Shown: piece by piece, positions 14,224 to 22,491 of the stretch
Numbering within the stretch: the stretch's first letter is position 1
Layout of the letters: every line of letters begins with the position of its first letter
NCBI GenBank assembly: GCA_964354365.1
Contig: CAYGZM010000018.1
Span: 1 to 39,792, forward strand
Direction: 5' to 3'
From: CAYGZM01 sp964354365
GTDB lineage: Bacteria > Planctomycetota > Phycisphaerae > Sedimentisphaerales > Anaerobacaceae
Length of the DNA: 39,792 bases
The notes under the pieces: generated by a model
Databases searched by the model: none
What the model saw: only the letters and a program-made list of their open reading frames with translations
What the model was told of the DNA's origin: nothing
Made by a program: the position numbers and the translations under genes

Positions 14224-14565
14224 CTAATCGAACCATTCGTCGTTGGGGTCGAAGGCGGGGATTGAGACGTTGACGATCCGCATTTTTCCGACGGCGCGGT
14301 GTCGGCAGCCGGGCTTTATGAAAATGGCGGTCAGGGGCGTTACAGGCACTTTGCGGCCATCCAACTCCATCTGCCCGGCCCCTTCCAAGACCAGATAGAC
14401 TTCAGTGAGCTTTTTATGATAGTGGACTTTGGAGTCTTGCTGGATATCGACGATGTGCATCGTGGCTGTGGGATTATCCGGGGCAACGAAGGCCCGGCGT
14501 GAAAACCCGCACGGGCAGGTTATAGCGTCGATTTCATCGAACCGTGCAACCATATAATTTGCCAT
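14224..14565 (-). CDS. Single-domain cupin protein
   Basis: A 113-residue cupin_2 protein. Motif 1 is HYHKKLTEVYLVLEGAG, supplying His48, His50 and Glu55 as metal ligands; motif 2 is PGCRHRA with His89. Small cupins of this kind are metal-dependent isomerases, dioxygenases or sugar-binding sensors; the substrate cannot be told. The N-terminal CPCGFSRRAF block is unusual and may bind another metal (Cys17, Cys19). GGGAG lies 7 bases before the ATG. The gene is alone and divergent from the phosphofructokinase gene. Confidence 0.88.
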   Translation of the reverse strand: MANYMVARFDEIDAITCPCGFSRRAFVAPDNPTATMHIVDIQQDSKVHYHKKLTEVYLVLEGAGQMELDGRKVPVTPLTAIFIKPGCRHRAVGKMRIVNVSIPAFDPNDEWFD

Positions 14566-14925
14566 ATTTCACTCCCAATCTGAGGCTCTCACCGCCGAGC
14601 ATGCTGAGAACGCAGAGCCTGGTATTGTGTAAGGACCTACGGTAAATTCCCGGCGTTGTCCACTGTCTGCGGCGGTCTGGGGCATCCCCATCCCCAAGGG
14701 ATGAGGCTGCCACACACTATTGGTGTGCCGTGGACACCATATCGGCTGAGACCCGAAGGTCAAAGCAGAATGCCATTCCCAGGCCAGATGCTTCGCTGCG
14801 CTCAGCATGCCAGTGGCGGACGCAAATCCAAAAATTGTTGAAATCTCAACGGGCCTGGTATATATTCGCCCGACGATGGGTGAATTTTACCAGCATATTT
14901 GGGAACTTGTAAGGGAGTATTTATA
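14566..14925. other. Intergenic region between the divergent cupin and PFK genes
   Basis: No gene. It contains a second copy of the CATCCCCAAG...GAGGCTGCCACAC repeat (near 14690-14720) and a GCTTCGCTGCGCTCAGCATG palindrome-like motif near 14790. The ribosome site AAGGGAG of the PFK gene lies at its right end. Confidence 0.5.
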
Positions 14926-16191
14926 ATGGGCGCAAAACCTAATGCAATTGTGGCGCAATCGGGCGGGCCGACGGCGGTAATCAACTCAAGCGCCTGCGGC
15001 GTGATACAGGAGGCGGCCAAATCGGGCAAGATCGGACGGGTAATAGGCGCAACCAACGGCATTTTAGGCGTTTTGAAGGAGGATTTGTTCAACGTCTCGG
15101 CTGAGAGGTCCGATGCGATCGAGGCCCTCAAGCGGACGCCGGCGGCGGCTATGGGGTCGTGCAGGTACAAGCTCAAATCAATCGACCAGTCCCAGGCCGA
15201 CTTCCAGCGGGTACTGGACGTGTTCAAGGCGCACAACATCCGCTATTTTTTCTACGCGGGCGGCAACGACTCGATGGACACCGCCGACAAGGTCAATAAG
15301 CTGGCCGCAGACGCTGGGTACGAGCTGGTTTGTATCGGCATCCCGAAGACGGTCGATAACGACCTTGCCTTCACCGACCACTGCCCCGGCTATCCGAGCG
15401 TAGCCAAATACGTCGCAACGTGCGCGGCCGAGGCCGGGCGGGATACCGAGGCACTTTATACGGCCGATACCTGCACTATCCTGGAGGTTATGGGCAGAAA
15501 CGCAGGGTGGATAGCTGCGGCGACGGGGCTGGCGGCGACGACGCCCGAAGATGCACCGCACTTAGTGTATATGCCGGAAGCGGCCTTTTCGTTCGATAAG
15601 TTCGTCAGGGACGTCGAGGAAGTGCTCAAGCGGTTGGGCAGGGTGTTTATCGTGGCAGGCGAGGGACTAAAGGACGAAAACGGCAAATACGTCACGGCGG
15701 ACTCAGGGGCTTTCGCCAAGGACAGCTTCGGGCACGTTCAGCTCGGCGGCGTCGCGGAGATGCTAAAGGCCGTGATTGAAAAGGAAGTCAAAATCAAGGC
15801 CCGATTCAACAAGTTGGGCACCAACCAGCGCAGCGCAATGCACTTCGCCTCGCTTACCGACGTCAAAGAGGCCTATATGTGCGGGCAAACGGCCGTGAAA
15901 TACGCCCTCAAAGGCGTCAACGGCAAAATGGTGACGCTCGTCCGCGAGAAAGGCCCGAAATACAAGTGCACGACCGGGCTGGCCGAGCTAAGGGACGTTG
16001 CAAACGGCGAGAAGAAGGTGCCGCGAGACTTCATAAACGAAGCGGGCAACCACATCACAAAGGCCATGCGGGATTATCTGCGTCCGCTGGTGCAGGGCCA
16101 AGCGCCGGTGACTATCGGGCGGGATGGAATACCCGTCTTTATGAGATTCAAACGCAAACCGCTGGAAAGGAAGCTGCCGCAGTATAAGTAA
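14926..16191 (+). CDS. PPi-dependent type 6-phosphofructokinase
   Basis: Converts fructose 6-phosphate to fructose 1,6-bisphosphate in glycolysis. The 421-residue protein has the substrate loop SGGPTAVIN (12-20), GGNDSMDTA (112-120) and PKTVDND (140-146), and MEVMGRNAGW-like VMGRNAGWIAAAT. An Asp (115) in place of the ATP-PFK Gly at the GGDGS position and a Lys (141) in P-K-T-x-D-N-D are the known markers of pyrophosphate-using enzymes, so the phosphoryl donor is probably PPi and the step reversible. The ATG at 14926 has GGGAG 8 bases upstream; an upstream in-frame TTG (14899) is less likely. The family symbol pfp would fit, but donor use is inferred. Confidence 0.9.
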   Translation: MGAKPNAIVAQSGGPTAVINSSACGVIQEAAKSGKIGRVIGATNGILGVLKEDLFNVSAERSDAIEALKRTPAAAMGSCRYKLKSIDQSQADFQRVLDVFKAHNIRYFFYAGGNDSMDTADKVNKLAADAGYELVCIGIPKTVDNDLAFTDHCPGYPSVAKYVATCAAEAGRDTEALYTADTCTILEVMGRNAGWIAAATGLAATTPEDAPHLVYMPEAAFSFDKFVRDVEEVLKRLGRVFIVAGEGLKDENGKYVTADSGAFAKDSFGHVQLGGVAEMLKAVIEKEVKIKARFNKLGTNQRSAMHFASLTDVKEAYMCGQTAVKYALKGVNGKMVTLVREKGPKYKCTTGLAELRDVANGEKKVPRDFINEAGNHITKAMRDYLRPLVQGQAPVTIGRDGIPVFMRFKRKPLERKLPQYK

Positions 16192-16445
16192 TCTGCTCAA
16201 ACTGACCGGTTTTCAAGAAAAAGGGGCGATAAGTCTCTATGCGACAGCAATATAGCACAGTGTGTCATTCCCGCCCCGCATCGGGGTGCGGGGTAAACTC
16301 CAGCGGGAATCGACTCAGCCGGCAGACTACTGGATACCTGCTTTCGCAGGTATGACAAGGCGTTCGCAGGTATGACAAGGCGTTCGCAGGTATGACAAGG
16401 CGTTCGCAGGTATGACAAGGCGAACCGGTCAGTTTGAGTAATTTG
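16188..16445. mobile_element. MITE-like element with TIRs and a possible target duplication
   Basis: Perfect 16-bp terminal inverted repeats CTCAAACTGACCGGTT (16196-16211) and its complement (16423-16438) bound about 210 bp with no coding capacity. Immediately outside, TAATCTG (16189-16195) and TAATTTG (16439-16445) match 6 of 7 and may be a target-site duplication. The interior has a CATTCCCGC...GCGGGAATC palindrome and four tandem 20-bp repeats. The element lies at the PFK stop codon, 16 bases before the next gene. Confidence 0.65.
16343..16422 (+). repeat. Four exact tandem copies of a 20-bp unit
   Basis: Unit TTCGCAGGTATGACAAGGCG repeated four times without change (16343, 16363, 16383, 16403). 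The array extends the right half of a GATACCTGC...GCAGGTATGAC palindrome inside the MITE-like element. There are no spacers, so it is not a CRISPR array. Confidence 0.95.
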
Positions 16446-16461
16446 TAAAAAGGGACCGAGC

Positions 16462-17280
16462 ATGAAAGACCTGTTTTCTGTCAAAGACAAAGTAATCGTG
16501 ATAACCGGCGGGGGCGGGGTCCTCTGCGGGACAATGGCAAAGGCATTGGGCGATGCGGGGGCGAAAGTAGCCGTTCTGGACTTGGCTGAGGCCGCGGCTG
16601 CCAAGGTTGCCGATAAAATTAACTCAGGGCGCGGCAAGGCCATCGCCGTCCAGTGCAACGTACTCGACAAGAGAAGTCTTGAGGCCGCAAAGAAGAAAAT
16701 CACATCCGAGCTGGGCAAGATTGACATATTGATTAACGGGGCGGGCGGAAACAAGAAGGAGGCGACCACCTCGCCGGACCTGTCTTTCTTCGACCTGCCG
16801 AGCGAGGCGATTCGGTTCGTCTTCGACCTCAACTTCATCGGCACATTGCTGCCGACCCAGGTGTTCGGCAAAGAAATGGCCGAGAGCGGAGCGGGTATTA
16901 TCCTCAACGTTTCGAGCATGAACGCATTTCGCCCGTTGACGAAGATCGCCGCTTACTCTGCCGCCAAAGCAGCGGTGAGCAACTTCACGCAGTGGCTGGC
17001 CGTGCACGTCTGCCAAAACTACTCGAAGGACATCCGCGTCAACGCAATCGCACCGGGATTCTTCCTGACCGAGCAGAACCGTTTCCTGCTGACCGACGAA
17101 AAGACAGGCGAGCTGACGGCCCGCGGCAAGACGATTATCGAGCATACGCCGATGGGCAGGTTTGGCCAGGCCGATGAGCTTATAGGGACGGTTATATGGC
17201 TGCTGAGCGACGCAGCCAAATTCGTTACCGGGGTTGTCGTGCCCGTTGACGGTGGATTCTCCGCCTTCAGCGGCGTATAG
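16462..17280 (+). CDS. SDR-family D-mannonate oxidoreductase (fructuronate reductase)
   Basis: This short-chain dehydrogenase interconverts D-fructuronate and D-mannonate with NAD(H) in uronate catabolism. The 272-residue protein has the nucleotide-binding GGGGVLCG (16-23), NGAGG (92-96), and the catalytic set Ser151/152, Tyr165 and Lys169 in YSAAKAAVSNFTQWLAVHV. The whole sequence, including FDLNFIGTLLPTQVF and the end GVVVPVDGGFSAFSGV, matches the SDR mannonate oxidoreductase type rather than generic acyl reductases. It is an analogue, not a homologue, of E. coli UxuB. The MITE-like element lies immediately upstream and may affect expression. Confidence 0.88.
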   Translation: MKDLFSVKDKVIVITGGGGVLCGTMAKALGDAGAKVAVLDLAEAAAAKVADKINSGRGKAIAVQCNVLDKRSLEAAKKKITSELGKIDILINGAGGNKKEATTSPDLSFFDLPSEAIRFVFDLNFIGTLLPTQVFGKEMAESGAGIILNVSSMNAFRPLTKIAAYSAAKAAVSNFTQWLAVHVCQNYSKDIRVNAIAPGFFLTEQNRFLLTDEKTGELTARGKTIIEHTPMGRFGQADELIGTVIWLLSDAAKFVTGVVVPVDGGFSAFSGV

Positions 17281-17308
17281 TTGGATTTTCGACAGCAGCA
17301 AGTATAAT
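17281..17308 (+). promoter_or_regulatory. Putative promoter of the restriction-modification operon
   Basis: TTGGAT (17281-17286), a 16-base spacer, then TATAAT (17303-17308), placed 37 bases before the methyltransferase ATG. Confidence 0.45.
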
Positions 17309-17344
17309 GGGAATAAACTATGATAACCGTGAAGGGATTCGCAG

Positions 17345-18808
17345 ATGAGCGGCGACGTAAGTGACAAGAAAAGACTAATCTCGGTTACACAAGGAAATAT
17401 TAAGCATAGCCACATTTACATAAGCGGCCATCATGACTTCTTTCCGAAAGAATCATATGGGCCACCCGATCGAACTAATGGAACCGGAAAACTGTTGACA
17501 CTTTTGATAGAAGGATTCAAGGAAGCCATTACAACAGACATCGGTAGAGAGGGACGAAATGGTAAGCCGCGGAATTTCTTTCGTAACAGAAGATGGGTTA
17601 GGAAATTCTTCGAAAAACACAACATTCGTGAGGGAGATGTCATCGCAATTGAGAGGGTCGGCGAGTTCACGTATCGAGTAACTCCTTTTGATAGCAAAAA
17701 CCTTCGCGAAGATGCAGTAATTCCAGAATACTGGCCCGAAGTAAATCACGATAAGCCCACTGTCATGGATTTGTTTGCTGGTTGCGGTGGCCTCTCCGTA
17801 GGTCTTATGAAAGCCGGGTTCCAAAACCTGCTTGCTGTCGAATGGGACGCATCGTGCTGTTCAACTTTTAGGGCTAATATAAGTCCACGCATTCTTCAAT
17901 GTGCAATGCAAGAAATAGAAACGTTTCCCCAATGTGACCTCCTGGTCGGTGGGCCTCCTTGTCAGGGTTTCAGTAATCTTGGCGAACGAGTTCCTAACGA
18001 TCCTCGCCGCCAACTTTGGCGGCATTTTCTACGAGCAGTTAAGGACGCTCAGCCGCTCATTTTTGTAATGGAAAACGTACCTCCTTTGCTGAAATCCGCA
18101 GAGTACGAAGAAATATGTAAGGAGGCCGAAAAGCTCGGTTATGCTGTCGAAGGGCGCGTCATGAATGCTGCTGACTATGGCACGCCGCAATTAAGGAAAA
18201 GAGCGTTCGTGATTGCCAGCAGAATCGGCGAACCACCTTTTCCGAAGCCGATACACCGAAACCCTGATTTGCCTCCAACATTTGAAACCAGAAATTTACT
18301 ACCGTGGCGAACCGTGAGGGATGCTATAGGAGATCTTCCCGCGATGCCTACCGGTCAAGACTGGCACATCGGCCGAAGTCCAACAGAGAAATCACTTGAG
18401 CGATATAAATGTATACCACCAGGAGGAAACCGATGGAACCTTCCTATCAAACTCATGCCTGAATGTTGGAAAAAGAAAACCGAAGGCGGTACCGACTTGT
18501 TTGGGCGATTGTGGTGGGATCGCCCATCTGTAACGATCCGAACCGAGTTTTACAAACCAGAGAAAGGACGATACCTTCATCCTGAAGAGAATAGGCCGAT
18601 TACTCATAGAGAGGCAGCAAGATTGCAAGGATTTGACGATGATTTCCGGTTTGTTGGGAAAAAGATAGAAGTGGGCATCCAGATAGGAAATGCTGTACCT
18701 CCTCCGCTTGGCTACCAAATTGGCATTGCCTGTATGAGAGAGATCGGAATCGCGTTAGAGAATCAAAAACGCAAACATATACCGAGGAAAGCCTGCCGTG
18801 TCTGCTGA
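17345..18808 (+). CDS. DNA (cytosine-5) methyltransferase with N-terminal B3-like domain
   Basis: A 487-residue C5-cytosine methyltransferase: motif I VMDLFAGCGGLS (140-151), catalytic motif IV GGPPCQGFSNLG with Cys206, motif VI MENVPPL, motif VIII QLRKRAFVIAS, RLQGFDDDFRF (IX) and QIGNAVPPPLG (X). The target-recognition region lies between VIII and IX. Residues 10-120 (IKHSHIYISGHHDFFPKESY, then VRKFFEKHNIREGDVIAIER) resemble the B3-like DNA-binding pseudobarrel of EcoRII-N/BfiI-type enzymes, an unusual N-terminal fusion. The downstream HNH gene overlaps by 11 bases and Vsr follows, so it is the modification part of a type II system. Lower GC than the flanking genes suggests transfer. Confidence 0.93.
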   Translation: MSGDVSDKKRLISVTQGNIKHSHIYISGHHDFFPKESYGPPDRTNGTGKLLTLLIEGFKEAITTDIGREGRNGKPRNFFRNRRWVRKFFEKHNIREGDVIAIERVGEFTYRVTPFDSKNLREDAVIPEYWPEVNHDKPTVMDLFAGCGGLSVGLMKAGFQNLLAVEWDASCCSTFRANISPRILQCAMQEIETFPQCDLLVGGPPCQGFSNLGERVPNDPRRQLWRHFLRAVKDAQPLIFVMENVPPLLKSAEYEEICKEAEKLGYAVEGRVMNAADYGTPQLRKRAFVIASRIGEPPFPKPIHRNPDLPPTFETRNLLPWRTVRDAIGDLPAMPTGQDWHIGRSPTEKSLERYKCIPPGGNRWNLPIKLMPECWKKKTEGGTDLFGRLWWDRPSVTIRTEFYKPEKGRYLHPEENRPITHREAARLQGFDDDFRFVGKKIEVGIQIGNAVPPPLGYQIGIACMREIGIALENQKRKHIPRKACRVC

Positions 18809-19718
18809 GAGAATAATTGATATATTAGTAGCGGAAGTTGAGGAGAACCTTGCACATTTCAAGCGAGAATACAAAGGTCTGACATGGCGGCAGAAAGTGC
18901 TTTTGTTGGTCGAACTGACCGCCAGTGTTAGGAAACTGGGCAAGAGTAGTAATCCTGCTGCTGCGAAGTTAGGTTCCCGCGAGCGCTTGAAAATCTACCT
19001 CCGAGAACACGTAGGCATTGTCATCTCTGCTGAGGAACTACAAGTGGTGTCGGGTATTTCAGAATATGCGAGGCGGATCCGTGAGTTGCGGGTGGAAGAT
19101 GGGTACAAGATTGTAACGGGCCATAGTAACGATCCCGAGTCTGGGATATCTTTAAAAGCTACAGAATATCTATTATTAGATAAAGAACCCGATATCACGG
19201 CAGCACGCAGATGGCATATTGCAAACAGGATCAGGCGACAAACCAAAGGCGGAAGCAAGGGACGGGTCTTGCGATATTTGTTGGAGAATGTCGGCCAAGT
19301 TATAACCACTGAAGAACTTGCATACGTGGCAAAGGCGCGAGAATTCGGTCGGCGGATACGAGAGTTACGAACAGAGGAGGGCTATCCGGTTGCGACTCAG
19401 TTTACGGGTCGTCCAGATTTAAGGATGGGTGAGTATGTTCTTGAGAGCAAGGATAGAATCGCGCAGTCTCACGACCGCTGCATACCTTTTGAAGTCCAGA
19501 AGACAGTATATGAAAGAGACAATAACACGTGTCGTCTTTGCGGGTGGTGCAGAGAAGACTGGACTCGCAAAGATCCGAGGATACTCGAGCTTCACCACAT
19601 CCAAGAACATGCCTGTGGTGGTGCCAATGTCGCCGAAAATCTCATGGTACTGTGCAGTAAGTGCCACGACGAGATACACGCAGGTCGAAAGCGGCTTCCC
19701 CAAAATGTCTTGGGATAG
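18798..19718 (+). CDS. HNH restriction endonuclease with two tandem winged-helix repeats
   Basis: A 306-residue protein starting at GTG 18798, overlapping the methyltransferase stop by 11 bases. The C-terminus is an HNH nuclease: CRLCGW, then LELHHIQEHACGG and NLMVLCSKCHDEIH, with two Cys pairs for structural zinc and the catalytic His pair. Two internal repeats precede it, near residues 59-130 and 153-218: each has GxxxRxxxYL...VGxVI(S/T)xEEL, then RRIRELRxExGY, a winged-helix pattern. The two wHTH copies probably read the target and the HNH domain cuts it. It is the restriction partner of the methyltransferase. Confidence 0.88.
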   Translation: MSAERIIDILVAEVEENLAHFKREYKGLTWRQKVLLLVELTASVRKLGKSSNPAAAKLGSRERLKIYLREHVGIVISAEELQVVSGISEYARRIRELRVEDGYKIVTGHSNDPESGISLKATEYLLLDKEPDITAARRWHIANRIRRQTKGGSKGRVLRYLLENVGQVITTEELAYVAKAREFGRRIRELRTEEGYPVATQFTGRPDLRMGEYVLESKDRIAQSHDRCIPFEVQKTVYERDNNTCRLCGWCREDWTRKDPRILELHHIQEHACGGANVAENLMVLCSKCHDEIHAGRKRLPQNVLG

Positions 19719-19724
19719 ACTTCG

Positions 19725-20138
19725 ATGACAGATGTGTATACGAAAGCCAAGCGAAGCGAAATAATGGCGCGCATCAAAGACCGTAATACCTCACCTGAGC
19801 ATGCCGTTGCGCGTCTTTTGCGCAAGCTGAACATAAAATACTCTCGACACGTAAAGTCTGTCATCGGACACCCTGATTTTGTTGTCCGTTCGTTGAAGAC
19901 GGCTGTTTTTGTTCACGGTTGTTTTTGGCATAGTCACGCAAGATGTAAAAGGGCAAAGCTCCCGAAAACGAACAAGAGTTTTTGGAAAAGGAAGATTGAG
20001 CAAAACAGAAAGCGTGATTTGAGGACTGCGCGAGCTCTTCGAAAGGAGGGCTGGCAAGTATTGACTATTTGGCAATGCAGTCTTCGCCAACCAAACAGAG
20101 TCTTACGCAGACTTGAAAAGGCACTACACAGCCGTTGA
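19725..20138 (+). CDS. vsr: Very short patch repair endonuclease Vsr
   Basis: Vsr nicks DNA 5' of T:G mismatches left by deamination of 5-methylcytosine at the sites of a partner methyltransferase. The 137-residue protein has all hallmarks at E. coli numbering: RSEIMARI, HPDF with Asp51, VFVHGCFWHSH with His64, Trp68 and His69, then FWKRKIEQNRKRD and GWQVLTIWQC. Its sequence specificity should match the methyltransferase 0.9 kb upstream. It lies 6 bases after the HNH gene and closes the operon. Confidence 0.96.
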   Translation: MTDVYTKAKRSEIMARIKDRNTSPEHAVARLLRKLNIKYSRHVKSVIGHPDFVVRSLKTAVFVHGCFWHSHARCKRAKLPKTNKSFWKRKIEQNRKRDLRTARALRKEGWQVLTIWQCSLRQPNRVLRRLEKALHSR

Positions 20139-20201
20139 CCAATACCAATTGCTGATGTGGGATGAGCCGATTACTGATTGTTATTTTTACAGGAGAAGAG
20201 A

Positions 20202-21113
20202 ATGGCTGAAGTTGACCCGGCAAAGGCGTTGAAGGATTTCAAACCGAAACACAAGTTTTTCGTGGGGATAGACTCGGACGGGTGTGCGTTCGATACGATG
20301 GGAATAAAGCAGCGGGAGTGCTTCTGCCCGTGGATGATAGGCTATTTCGGACTTCAGCCTGTCGCCCAGGCCGCGCGTGAGTGCAAGGATTTCGCGGACC
20401 TGTTTTCCAAGACTCGCGGGGCCAACCGGCACAAGACGCTGAAACTCATCATAGCGGACCTCCTGCCGAAGCATCCGATGACGAGAGCTATGCGATTCAC
20501 AGTCCCTCAGTACCCGCACTATTTCGCCTGGGTCGATGACCCGAAAAGCCTGTTGAGCAACGACGGACTCAAACAGGCCATCGAGAAGGCCAGGAGCCCC
20601 GAGGCCAAAGCCGAGCTGGAGCTGGCGCTTGCCTGGAGCAAGAAGGTCAATGAAGCCATAGGCCAGATCGTCAAAGATATGCCCCCGTTTCCTTATGTCC
20701 GCGAGAGCTTGGAGAAGATTCAGCCGTTGGCCGATGTTATCGTCGTTTCGGCGACGCCCGGCGAGGCGCTTATCCGCGAGTGGCAGGAGCACGATATCGC
20801 CAAATACGTCGAAGTCATCGCGGGCCAGGAAATGGGCACGAAGGCCCAGCACCTCGAATACGCCACAAAGGGCAGATACGAAAAGAACCACGTCTTAATG
20901 GTGGGCGACGCCCCGGGAGATATGAAAGCGGCCAGGGCCAACACCGCCCTGTTCTACCCGATCAACCCCGGCGATGAGGTCGAATCGTGGAGGCGGTTCC
21001 ACGACGGGGCGTTCGACAGGTTCATCAAGGGCCGATACGCGGGCCAATACGAGACCAAACTGATTGCCCAATTCGATGCTTGTCTGCCGGAAAAGCCGCC
21101 GTGGGAAAAATAA
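20202..21113 (+). CDS. HAD-superfamily hydrolase
   Basis: A 303-residue cytosolic protein. HAD motif I is GIDSDGCAFDT (nucleophile Asp and general acid Asp as D-x-D), motif II lies in VIVVSATP, the motif III lysine is near GTKAQHL, and motif IV is MVGDAPGDMKAA. The long insertion between motifs I and II (about 150 residues, with CFCPWMIGYFG) is a large cap domain that must define the substrate, probably a phosphorylated sugar or sugar acid. AGGAG sits before the ATG at 20202. The LarA-family gene begins 75 bases later, and the two may form one unit. Confidence 0.85.
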   Translation: MAEVDPAKALKDFKPKHKFFVGIDSDGCAFDTMGIKQRECFCPWMIGYFGLQPVAQAARECKDFADLFSKTRGANRHKTLKLIIADLLPKHPMTRAMRFTVPQYPHYFAWVDDPKSLLSNDGLKQAIEKARSPEAKAELELALAWSKKVNEAIGQIVKDMPPFPYVRESLEKIQPLADVIVVSATPGEALIREWQEHDIAKYVEVIAGQEMGTKAQHLEYATKGRYEKNHVLMVGDAPGDMKAARANTALFYPINPGDEVESWRRFHDGAFDRFIKGRYAGQYETKLIAQFDACLPEKPPWEK

Positions 21114-21188
21114 CGAACGAGCGAGGCCGGGAGGTCGTAAGGATTAACGTGGGCGTTTGACGCGCATAAAGCTATAGTCTGATTCAGT

Positions 21189-22466
21189 ATGATTATCTCA
21201 AGGGAAGACAAAGACGGTTTCGTTGAAATCGGCCAGGTTCGTACAGCCGTCGCCGAGTTCTTTGCGCGGAATGACTACGCCAGCAAGCGGATTCTGCTGA
21301 TAATCCCCGACAATACCCGCTCCGGGCCTGTAGGCGATGTATTCAAAATCATTTACGAGCAGCTAAGACCAAAGGCAAAGGCCGTCGATTGCCTGGTTGC
21401 GCTCGGAACGCATCAGCCGATGAGCGAGGAGCAGATATGCTCCAGGCTCGCAATGACGCTCGATGAGCGAAAGACAAAATACGCATCTGTGAAGTTCTTC
21501 AACCATCAGTGGGACAATCCGGAAACGTTCACGTCCATCGGAAGAATCTCCGCAGACGAGATTGAACAGATAAGTGACGGCCTGTTCCGCGAGGAGGTCG
21601 ATGTCGCAATCAACAAGCTGATCTTCGATTACGATGAGTTCTTCATTTTGGGGCCGGTCTTCCCACACGAGGTGGTGGGCTTCTCAGGCGGCCATAAGTA
21701 TATTTTCCCCGGAATCGCGGGCGACGAGATAATTCATTTCTTCCACTGGCTCGGCGCGGTTGTCACCAATCCGCTGATAAACGGCAACAAGTGGACCGCC
21801 ACCAGAAAGGTCGTTGAAAAGGCCGCGTCCCTCGTCAAAATGCCACGCAAGCTGTTTGCAATAGTGGCGCTTGAGAACGAGCTAAAGGGCCTCTTCATCG
21901 GCGACTGCCTCGAAGCCTGGGAGAAGGCGGCGGACCTCTCGGACAAGGTGCACATCGTATATAAGGACAGGCCCTATCATACGATTCTCGGCCTCGCCCC
22001 CGAAATGTACGACGATATATGGACCGCGGGCAAGGTAATGTACAAGCTCGAGCCGATACTCGCCGACGGCGGAACGCTGATAATCCACGCCCCGCACATC
22101 ACCGAAATCTCATATACGCACGGCAGATACCTCGACCAAATCGGATACCACACGCGAGATTACTTTCTCAAACGTATGGACCAGTTTAAGGGAATCCCCA
22201 GAGGCATAATCGCGCACTCCACGCACGTCAAGGGCATCGGCACATATATCGACGGCATCGAGAAGCCGCGGGCCAACGTCATCCTCGCCACCAGCATAAG
22301 CAAGGAGCGATGCAAAAAAGTGAACCTCGGCTATATGGACCCCAACGAAATCAAGATAGCCGACTACGAAAACAAGGAAGACGAGGGGATTTTAGTCGTC
22401 CGCCACGCAGGCGAAATCCTGCACAGGTTGTCCAACGGGACAATTCCGCGAATACCGAAAAACTGA
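21189..22466 (+). CDS. LarA-family nickel-pincer racemase/epimerase
   Basis: A 425-residue member of the lactate racemase superfamily (DUF2088 N-terminal domain). It keeps the residues known from LarA: His75 (LGTHQPMSEEQ) and His160 (PHEVVGFSGG) as the proton-transfer pair, Lys170 (GGHKYIFPGIAG) as the attachment point of the nickel-pincer nucleotide, and His186 (IIHFFHWLG) as Ni ligand. It should therefore be an active 2-hydroxyacid racemase or epimerase. LarA homologues act on lactate, malate, gluconate-type sugar acids and others; the neighbouring uronate dehydrogenase and HAD gene hint at a sugar acid. Cofactor assembly would depend on LarE (4797-5642) plus LarB/LarC elsewhere. Confidence 0.85.
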   Translation: MIISREDKDGFVEIGQVRTAVAEFFARNDYASKRILLIIPDNTRSGPVGDVFKIIYEQLRPKAKAVDCLVALGTHQPMSEEQICSRLAMTLDERKTKYASVKFFNHQWDNPETFTSIGRISADEIEQISDGLFREEVDVAINKLIFDYDEFFILGPVFPHEVVGFSGGHKYIFPGIAGDEIIHFFHWLGAVVTNPLINGNKWTATRKVVEKAASLVKMPRKLFAIVALENELKGLFIGDCLEAWEKAADLSDKVHIVYKDRPYHTILGLAPEMYDDIWTAGKVMYKLEPILADGGTLIIHAPHITEISYTHGRYLDQIGYHTRDYFLKRMDQFKGIPRGIIAHSTHVKGIGTYIDGIEKPRANVILATSISKERCKKVNLGYMDPNEIKIADYENKEDEGILVVRHAGEILHRLSNGTIPRIPKN

Positions 22467-22491
22467 TATTCCGATGTGATAACCGTCAGAA

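Noticed and set aside
16343..16422. CRISPR array
   Set aside because: Repeats of 20 bp are directly adjacent with no spacers, and no cas gene is in the window.
16624..17415. Minus-strand frame of 263 codons opposite the mannonate oxidoreductase
   Set aside because: A shadow of a well-supported gene, with no ribosome site and atypical composition.
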